Of a DNA stretch of 5,627 nt, positions 1 to 3,749 are shown piece by piece. Source of the DNA: Phycisphaerae bacterium (lineage in GTDB: Bacteria; Planctomycetota; Phycisphaerae; Sedimentisphaerales; SG8-4). The notes under the pieces are model-generated. The model worked only from the letters and a program-made list of their open reading frames with translations. It was not told where the DNA came from and ran no database searches. The DNA is taken from NCBI GenBank assembly GCA_030603035.1, contig JAUVYQ010000158.1, forward strand, positions 1 through 5,627. Reading direction: 5' to 3'. Numbering within the stretch: position 1 is the stretch's first letter; every line of letters starts with the position of its first letter. A program made the translations under genes and the position numbers.

Positions 1-3
1 AAT

Positions 4-44
4 AAAATGGAGGCGGGGGGATTCTGGCCTTCGGCCTAGAACCC
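4..44 (-). repeat. Interrupted second copy of the ssrA 3' end (possible att site)
   Basis: Bases 4-24 are identical to bases 188-208, the 3' end of the tmRNA gene plus four flanking bases (acceptor 3' strand, T-stem 3' strand and half of the T-loop). The copy continues at 39-44 with the six bases that follow in ssrA (209-214). The two parts are separated by a 14-bp insertion at 25-38 that falls exactly inside the TTC/GAA of the T-loop and can fold into a small GGCC-ttc-GGCC hairpin. A 27-bp repeat of a tmRNA 3' end is what integrative elements leave when they use ssrA as an attachment site. The two copies are only 184 bp apart, so this is a remnant or a tandem site rather than a whole island, unless an island lies to the left of the window. 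Confidence 0.6.
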
Positions 45-82
45 AAATTTGCAGAGCAAATTTCCATAGGGGCGCTGCCCCT
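45..82. repeat. Two adjacent short palindromes
   Basis: A perfect inverted repeat with 8-bp arms (45-52 and 56-63, AAATTTGC/GCAAATTT, 3-base loop) is followed by one with 6-bp arms (68-73 and 77-82, AGGGGC/GCCCCT, 3-base loop). With the hairpin at 22-41 they form three consecutive stem-loops downstream of ssrA. None is followed by a T-tract on the minus strand, so they are not standard intrinsic terminators. They could protect an RNA 3' end or be part of a dispersed palindromic repeat. Confidence 0.5.
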
Positions 83-156
83 CTGGCGTCGCTCGCTTGC
101 ACTCGCTCCTGTCACCCCGACGACCTGGGAAAATTCTTTTCACAGACCCTTATAAA

Positions 157-176
157 GTTCGAATCCCCCCCCACCA
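157..176 (+). repeat. tRNA T-arm-like fragment in inverted orientation
   Basis: The bases GTTCGAATCCCCCC at 157-170 are the exact reverse complement of 199-212, the T-loop and T-stem part of ssrA, and are followed by CC and then ACCA at 173-176. The preceding bases (TAAAG) cannot pair with the C-run, so no T-stem forms and there is no tRNA body upstream. It is best read as a fossil of a tRNA or tmRNA 3' end in opposite orientation to ssrA. The two arms could also pair with each other across a 28-base loop in a transcript that reads past the ssrA 3' end. Confidence 0.4.
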
Positions 177-191
177 GGGGAGAGAACAAAA

Positions 192-543
192 TGGAGGCGG
201 GGGGATTCGAACCCCCGTCCCGAGATGTTTTAAGACAAGCGTCTACATGTTTAGTCGTTTTATTATTCTTTCGCCTTGCCAAGAGCCAAACGACAGGCTG
301 TTGGCTCGGCTATTTCGGAAAAGTCTTACCGAAGCCGGCCCGAACAACCGGCTCGGCCAGCCTGCTGTTTGACGCCCTTACCAGACCCACAGGCAAAATC
401 AGGCAGGACGGGCTGTCAAATTAGGCAGCCATGCGCAACTGATAGTTGCCAATTAAATTTGTTGCCGGATGATTAGCCAGGCCAACCGGCGTCCTGGACA
501 TGCAACTTGCCTCTCCGCCATCCGGTCGAAGCCATTCGCCCCC
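192..543 (-). ncRNA. ssrA: tmRNA (transfer-messenger RNA)
   Basis: One-piece tmRNA of about 352 nt, which rescues stalled ribosomes by acting first as an alanyl-tRNA and then as a short mRNA that adds a degradation tag. The mature 5' end GGGGGCG (543-537) pairs with CGCCUCC (193-199). The third pair is G-U, the identity element for alanyl-tRNA synthetase, and base 192 is the discriminator A. CCA is not encoded. The T-arm has a perfect GGGGG/CCCCC stem with loop TTCGAAT. The conserved ACTAAACATGTAGA block lies just 5' of it (about 255-242). Pseudoknot PK1 is explicit: CCAGG/CCTGG (497-493 with 481-477) interlocked with GCCGG/CCGGC (490-486 with 468-464). Conserved GGGCGAATGG..TCGAC opens the molecule. 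The secB-like gene ends 67 bp upstream on the same strand, and no clear promoter or terminator was seen between them, so readthrough is possible. Confidence 0.97.
421..450 (-). other. tmRNA tag-peptide reading frame
   Basis: The frame runs GGC AAC TAT CAG TTG CGC ATG GCT GCC TAA and would encode GNYQLRMAA after the alanine carried by the tmRNA itself. The resume codon GGC is placed at nucleotide 94 of the RNA, close to its place in E. coli. The upstream TTTAATT resembles the sequence before the GGC resume codon of Bacillus subtilis. An earlier resume point in the same frame (GCA, about nucleotide 79) would give a longer ATNLIGNYQLRMAA tag but is less likely from spacing. The end Met-Ala-Ala replaces the commoner Leu-Ala-Ala recognised by ClpXP-type proteases. 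Confidence 0.75.
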
Positions 544-610
544 GTATTCACTTTTCAAAAATCAAACTCTATGAGCAAAATCCCCATGCCTTAGCCGAAT
601 AATGTAAACT

Positions 611-1147
611 TTATTTCTTGGAGACGGTTTTCTTTTTTACTTTTTTCTTTCCTAACTTTCGCTTGATGGTTTTTTCTTTTGGTGGTTCCACGATTCTAAA
701 GACCGGAATTGACAGAGAAGGTAATCCCATTCGAGTAACGGCATTTTGTATAAATTCCCGCCAATATGGCCAAGCATTATAAATTCCATTTAAATTCGCA
801 AATTGTTCAAATCCTTTTTGGGTTAGCCCTTCAAAGTTTTCTATTTTGTAAGCTAAAAGAAAAGAAGCATCGATAAGAATAACTGGTTTTTGAGTTTTAC
901 TTTCAGTAAAAGCTTCAAAGTGGAATTTCGCGGTGACAATAATGTAGCCGTTTTTTTTGTCCACTTGCACTTCCGTTGAATAGTTGATATTGTACAGCTT
1001 TTTACCCAATGTTGCTTCCGGAATTTGATCACATTTGCAGCTTATTAACCTAACATCCTTCAACTGTACTCGATCAGAAACCAACAGACCAGCAGTGGTC
1101 TTGTTTCCCCTTTTTAAAGCTTTGGTTTTTACCTTTTTTTTTGCCAT
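611..1147 (-). CDS. SecB-like chaperone of a TAC module
   Basis: 178 residues. The core (about 24-152) resembles SecB-like proteins: an N-terminal strand segment (VQLKDVRLISCKC), two further strands around 66-104 (GYIIVTAKFHFEAF, PVILIDASFLLAYKI), and a C-terminal helix segment FANLNGIYNAWPYWREFIQNAVTRMGLP followed by SIPVFRI. These are typical of the solitary SecB relatives found beside HigBA toxin-antitoxin pairs. There such a chaperone binds the antitoxin's C-terminal extension, protects it from aggregation and proteolysis, and lets it neutralise the toxin. It is the third gene of the operon, starting 3 bp after the higA stop. Unusually, both ends are lysine-rich (residues 1-15 and 158-178), unlike the acidic classical SecB of E. 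coli. A role as general export chaperone cannot be excluded, but the context favours TAC. Codon use is AT-rich compared with the sulfatase further right. Confidence 0.85.
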   Translation of the reverse strand: MAKKKVKTKALKRGNKTTAGLLVSDRVQLKDVRLISCKCDQIPEATLGKKLYNINYSTEVQVDKKNGYIIVTAKFHFEAFTESKTQKPVILIDASFLLAYKIENFEGLTQKGFEQFANLNGIYNAWPYWREFIQNAVTRMGLPSLSIPVFRIVEPPKEKTIKRKLGKKKVKKKTVSKK

Positions 1148-1150
1148 GAT

Positions 1151-1549
1151 TTAAGCTGCCTGAGATAACTCTTTTTGTGTCTCTTCGTTAATCTCTCGAT
1201 ATTCAGATTGTTTTATTGCGATGTCTACTGCCGGAGCCCATTGATTAAAGTCGGTACTCTCGCGTATGCTATCGATATCAAGTGGAACAGCAGACACCGC
1301 CAGCTTTGAATCAAGTGCATACAGAAGGTCAGCTACGGTTGTGAGGCGCATATTTTGGTCACCACTCAAGAGTTGCGTGATATTACTTTTACTAACGCCT
1401 GCAAGTCTTGATAGCTTCGTCTTGTTAATACCTTTCTCATCCATAACTTTGCAGATAGTCTCTGTGATTTCGAATATTAAATCCTCACGGAAGTATAGCT
1501 TTCTGCCCTCTTCATCAGACATCAGTTTTTGTATGAAGGTCTCGGCCAT
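1151..1549 (-). CDS. higA: HigA-type XRE antitoxin with C-terminal extension
   Basis: 132 residues. Residues about 28-80 form an XRE-type helix-turn-helix domain, with KTKLSRLAGVSKSNITQLLSGDQNMRLTTVADLLYALD covering the HTH helices. This family neutralises the cognate HigB toxin and represses the operon promoter. Residues about 90-132 are a tail beyond the HTH (including FNQWAP and ending in ELSQAA). By analogy with TAC antitoxins it could be the chaperone-addiction (ChAD) segment that requires the SecB-like partner. That assignment is inferred from position, not from a motif match. The start at 1549 is supported by an AGGT Shine-Dalgarno about 8 bases upstream. The toxin gene ends 23 bp upstream and the chaperone gene begins 3 bp downstream, so the three are almost certainly one transcript. 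Confidence 0.92.
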   Translation of the reverse strand: MAETFIQKLMSDEEGRKLYFREDLIFEITETICKVMDEKGINKTKLSRLAGVSKSNITQLLSGDQNMRLTTVADLLYALDSKLAVSAVPLDIDSIRESTDFNQWAPAVDIAIKQSEYREINEETQKELSQAA

Positions 1550-1572
1550 AATGGATACCTCACTTTTTCTTA

Positions 1573-1965
1573 TTATTTTAATAACGAATTATGTTCATTC
1601 ATTATGTCTTCGGCACGTCTAATCTGTCTTGGAGGCGTGTCTCCAGTTTCTTTATTGAAGCCGTGTGTAAGTAACCAAGTTTTCCCCAACTGAAAACATA
1701 AAACGCGAACTTTGGGATAGATCTTGAACTCGTATATTTTTCCACTTTTTCCGCCAAGCTTCCTGAATCTTTCGATATTGTGACTTATTCCATTTGCGAT
1801 ATAACGAAAAGACTTCGCCAGTTTTGCTTGGTCTGATTTTTCCAAATTTTCAATGAAATCTTTCGCAGGTCTTTTGCCATTCTTCCGACGAGCATAAGCC
1901 ACAATGGCGCACGAACCTTTAACTAACAGATCATCTCTGAAGTCTATTACGGCTTTATTCGTCAT
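1573..1965 (-). CDS. higB: HigB-type toxin (RelE superfamily, phage Gp49-like)
   Basis: 130 residues with the pattern of HigB/Gp49-like toxins. An N-terminal strand and basic helix (IVAYARRKNGKRPAKDFIENL, 21-41) is followed by a helical segment with FRYIANGI (53-60). Then come the core strands RFRKLGGKSGKIYEFKI (66-82), KVRVLCFQLGKTWLLTHGFNKETGDTP (85-111) and a C-terminal helix with RQIRRAEDIM. Members of this family are ribosome-dependent or free mRNA endonucleases that stop translation when not bound by HigA. The gene is first in the operon, toxin before antitoxin, as in all HigBA pairs. The start ATG has no visible Shine-Dalgarno and the predicted leader is only about 12 nt. The antitoxin does have a good site, so translation may favour HigA. 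The length is that of an intact toxin. Confidence 0.9.
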   Translation of the reverse strand: MTNKAVIDFRDDLLVKGSCAIVAYARRKNGKRPAKDFIENLEKSDQAKLAKSFRYIANGISHNIERFRKLGGKSGKIYEFKIYPKVRVLCFQLGKTWLLTHGFNKETGDTPPRQIRRAEDIMNEHNSLLK

Positions 1966-1969
1966 TTGT

Positions 1970-2018
1970 TTGACATTAGTTTAATTATAACTTAACTTTT
2001 TGCCTGAGTCAATGTCAA
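1970..2018 (-). promoter_or_regulatory. TAC operon promoter with candidate HigA operators
   Basis: On the minus strand, -35 TTGACT (2012-2007) and -10 TATAAT (1989-1984) are separated by exactly 17 bp, a near-perfect sigma70-type promoter. The predicted start is near 1977, 12 bases before the higB ATG. An imperfect palindrome at 1978-1997 (16 of 20 positions symmetric) covers the -10 box. A second pair of perfect inverted 8-mers, TTGACATT at 1970-1977 and AATGTCAA at 2011-2018, flanks the whole promoter. Such symmetry fits autorepression by the dimeric HTH antitoxin HigA. The operator role is inferred. Confidence 0.8.
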
Positions 2019-2238
2019 TCTGTAAAAATGAAAAAAATACATTCCAAATCCCTTAATTACTGCAAAACTCCGCAGAAAGGCATAGATATAGCACTTGAAG
2101 CCAGTAAACCTACTATATACAGGCATTTTTGGGCTTACAGATTTCTGCATAATTTTACAAAAATCTATGAGATTCCGCATCATCTGAAGCTATGTTCAGT
2201 AGAATTCAGTTTTCTATAATTTACTTACGGATAGTCCC
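2019..2238. other. AT-rich intergenic stretch without a recognisable gene
   Basis: The reading frames here on either strand (63 codons each) are shadows of AT-rich sequence. None has a Shine-Dalgarno, a recognisable domain or a plausible composition. No tRNA, terminator or strong repeat was seen. Confidence 0.6.
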
Positions 2239-2323
2239 TGGAAGCAAAACTGTAGGCGTTATTATATCGTCTACTACGCCTGACCGCAACAACAAAGGTT
2301 GCTTTTCGCCTGTTTTGCTTCCA
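2239..2323. repeat. 85-bp inverted-repeat element
   Basis: The ends are a perfect 12-bp inverted repeat, TGGAAGCAAAAC (2239-2250) and GTTTTGCTTCCA (2312-2323). The stem continues inward with AGGCG (2254-2258) against CGCCT (2307-2311) after a 3-base bulge, for 17 pairs in all. The loop contains a further hairpin, GCAAC (2286-2290) with GTTGC (2298-2302), and a competing CGCCT at 2277-2281. No T-run follows on either strand, so it is not a simple terminator. It could be a miniature non-autonomous element, a dispersed palindromic repeat or a structured RNA. No target-site duplication was recognised. Confidence 0.6.
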
Positions 2324-2468
2324 CTGACCTGCTATCAAAGTGTAATCCTGCAATGTAGCCCTTTAGTCCAGCTATTTTACAGATTTTGGGACTAACGATC
2401 TGACAGCCCGCGATAAATACAACCAGGCTTAATGCAACTATCAAGATACAGGTTTTCTTTTCATTCAT
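2274..2468 (-). CDS. Small predicted lipoprotein, possibly 3'-altered
   Basis: 64 residues. The N-terminus is a clear type II signal peptide: charged MNEKK, hydrophobic stretch ILIVALSLVVFIA, and lipobox I-A-G-C with the lipidated cysteine at residue 22. The mature part would be only 43 residues, anchored to a membrane. The start is well supported by AAAGGAG nine bases upstream of the ATG. From about residue 49 the coding sequence lies inside the inverted-repeat element at 2239-2323, and the stop codon sits in its loop. The C-terminus (with CCCG) may therefore be a replacement of an originally longer gene. No family recognised, and the function is unknown. It is divergent from the glycosyltransferase gene to the right. 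Confidence 0.55.
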   Translation of the reverse strand: MNEKKTCILIVALSLVVFIAGCQIVSPKICKIAGLKGYIAGLHFDSRSVEAKQAKSNLCCCGQA

Positions 2469-2579
2469 TTAGTTTTACTCCTTTCTCTGAAGTTTCTGGT
2501 GCCCCTTCTACAAAATACATAAATTTATACAAACAATTGATTAGAGCTATTGTCTTATTGCGTTCTCCTCTATCCTGGT

Positions 2580-2585
2580 TATAAT
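2580..2585 (+). promoter_or_regulatory. Isolated -10-like box before a terminator
   Basis: TATAAT at 2580-2585 with only a weak -35 (TTGCGT, 2558-2563, 16-bp spacer). If used, transcription would begin near 2592 and meet the terminator at 2610-2642, giving an RNA of about 50 nt or an attenuated leader for the glycosyltransferase. Weak evidence. Confidence 0.3.
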
Positions 2586-2609
2586 ATGATGATTATTCTT
2601 TGTATACCG

Positions 2610-2642
2610 CCAGCGAAAATGATGATTTTTCGCTGGTTTTTT
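2610..2642 (+). terminator. Rho-independent terminator
   Basis: Perfect 10-bp stem CCAGCGAAAA/TTTTCGCTGG (2610-2619 and 2627-2636) with a 7-base loop, followed by six T residues (2637-2642). It works only for plus-strand transcription because the opposite strand lacks a T-run. No plus-strand gene is visible upstream, so it either ends a small RNA or a lost gene, or attenuates the glycosyltransferase leader. Confidence 0.85.
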
Positions 2643-2680
2643 AAGAGACGATTTTGGCCACAGGGTTTCTGAGCCGCTTT

Positions 2681-2686
2681 TATAAT
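2681..2686 (+). promoter_or_regulatory. Candidate -10 box for the glycosyltransferase gene
   Basis: TATAAT lies 15 bases before the ATG at 2702 and downstream of the terminator, which would give a very short leader. No good -35 hexamer is seen at 16-18 bp, so this is tentative. Confidence 0.3.
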
Positions 2687-2701
2687 CGAGAGATAAACTA
2701 T

Positions 2702-3490
2702 ATGGACCCCGTTAGAAATAACACGGCAGGTCGTACACCCTTGCGCTCTCGAAGATTTTCTAACGGGGTGGACCTATCTATTGTTATACCGGCACTTGAA
2801 GAAGGTAAAAAGATTGGTCGGGATGTCGAAGCGGCGGCGACGTTTCTGGGGGGTAATCATTTGGTGGGAGAGATTATAGTCGTCGATGACGGCAGCAAAG
2901 ACGACACCGCCGAAACTGCGAAAAATGTTGACATTTTCCCAGGCGCAACACTGAAGGTCGTCCGTTATGAGCGCCATCACGGCAAAGGTTACGCTGTTCG
3001 CAGAGGCATAAAAGAGACGAGCGGTGAATATGTGATGTTTGCCGACAGCGGATGTTGCGTACCCTATGAAGACGTTTTGCGCGGGCTTGGGTTACTGAAA
3101 AGCGGGGCGTGTGATATAGCGCACGGGTCGAGAAAAATGGAGGGATGTCATATTCAGGAAAAGCAAAGTTTGTATCGGCGAATTTGTTCCAGGATTTTTC
3201 ACTGGTTTGTCGTTTACGGTATGAAAATCCCCGCTGAATTCACCGATACGCAATGCGGATTCAAAATATATCGGGGCGATGTCGCGCGACACTTATATGG
3301 CGAATGTATTACTGATGGATTTATGTTCGATGTGGAAATTATAATGCGGGCCCAAAAAGAGGGTTACCGGATAAAAGAATTTCCCGTCGACTGGACCTGT
3401 GACCGTGACAGTCGGCTATCGCCGACGCGGAGTCTGTGGCGTGTCCTTTTTGAGCTGATAACTATTAAGCGGATTATGGCTAAGAAATAA
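2702..3490 (+). CDS. Glycosyltransferase family 2 (dolichyl/undecaprenyl-phosphate sugar transferase-like)
   Basis: 262 residues from ATG 2702; an upstream in-frame TTG at 2654 would add 16 residues that look non-conserved. The GT-A fold is evident: LSIVIPALEEGKKI (25-38), nucleotide-binding IIVVDDGSKDDT (58-69), HHGKGYAVRRGI (92-103), then YVMFADSGCCVPYEDV at 110-125 where these enzymes carry their metal-binding D-x-D. The C-terminal part has DTQCGFKIYR and DGFMFDVEIIMRAQKEGYRIKEFPVDW. This combination is typical of Alg5/DPM1-like enzymes that move a sugar from a nucleotide donor to a polyprenyl phosphate on the cytoplasmic face, for envelope or exopolysaccharide glycans. The second Asp of D-x-D is replaced by Gly (DSG). 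No transmembrane helices are evident. The acceptor and sugar cannot be told. Ribosome binding is weak (GAGAG about ten bases upstream). Confidence 0.85.
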   Translation: MDPVRNNTAGRTPLRSRRFSNGVDLSIVIPALEEGKKIGRDVEAAATFLGGNHLVGEIIVVDDGSKDDTAETAKNVDIFPGATLKVVRYERHHGKGYAVRRGIKETSGEYVMFADSGCCVPYEDVLRGLGLLKSGACDIAHGSRKMEGCHIQEKQSLYRRICSRIFHWFVVYGMKIPAEFTDTQCGFKIYRGDVARHLYGECITDGFMFDVEIIMRAQKEGYRIKEFPVDWTCDRDSRLSPTRSLWRVLFELITIKRIMAKK

Positions 3491-3533
3491 AGGCCTTTTC
3501 CTGACCCCTGCGAATTGAGATTAGGAGTAAACA

Positions 3534-3749
3534 ATGATAAGATTGAAATTGTGTGCTGTCATTCTACTGAGTTTCTGTGTACCATCTTTTGCCCTGGAAT
3601 TATACGTGGCCCCTGACGGCCACGACACTAACCCCGGCACAAAGGCTCGGCCCTTTGCAACGGTTAGCCGCGCCCACTCCAAGAGCTTGTTCGATTCTGT
3701 GTTTACTCTCAGGATGTTCTCTTGTCTGTGGTTATCATTCCCTTGTTGA
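3534..3749 (+). pseudogene. Truncated 5' end of a secreted parallel beta-helix protein
   Basis: A strong Shine-Dalgarno (AGGAG, six bases before the ATG) starts a protein with a Sec signal peptide (about residues 1-20, ending PSFA). This is followed by LELYVAPDGHDTNPGTKARPFATVSRA (21-47), the characteristic N-terminal entry of right-handed beta-helix proteins, often of several hundred residues, common among polysaccharide-degrading and surface proteins. After residue 47 (about position 3675) the similarity stops abruptly and 24 unrelated residues lead to a stop at 3749. That tail overlaps the antisense 3' end of the sulfatase gene. The gene is therefore broken by a deletion or insertion, and the rest of the beta-helix is not in the window. 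It lies 43 bp after the glycosyltransferase in the same direction and may have been co-transcribed. Confidence 0.75.

Noticed and set aside
100..176. Possible plus-strand tRNA ending in ACCA
   Set aside because: The T-stem does not pair and no D-arm, anticodon arm or acceptor partner is found upstream.
97..476. Plus-strand reading frames across ssrA
   Set aside because: They are antisense to a clearly folded tmRNA; the IRTPVPRCF-like translation is the reverse complement of its T-arm, a common false gene call.
1266..1622. Plus-strand frame opposite higA
   Set aside because: Antisense shadow of the higA coding sequence with no ribosome site or family resemblance.
1992..2219. Overlapping 63-codon frames on both strands
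   Set aside because: No ribosome binding site, no domain, AT-rich composition; the minus-strand frame also overlaps the TAC promoter.
2239..2323. Integron attC site
   Set aside because: The arms do not end in the RYYYAAC/GTTRRRY core sites and no integrase or cassette array is nearby.
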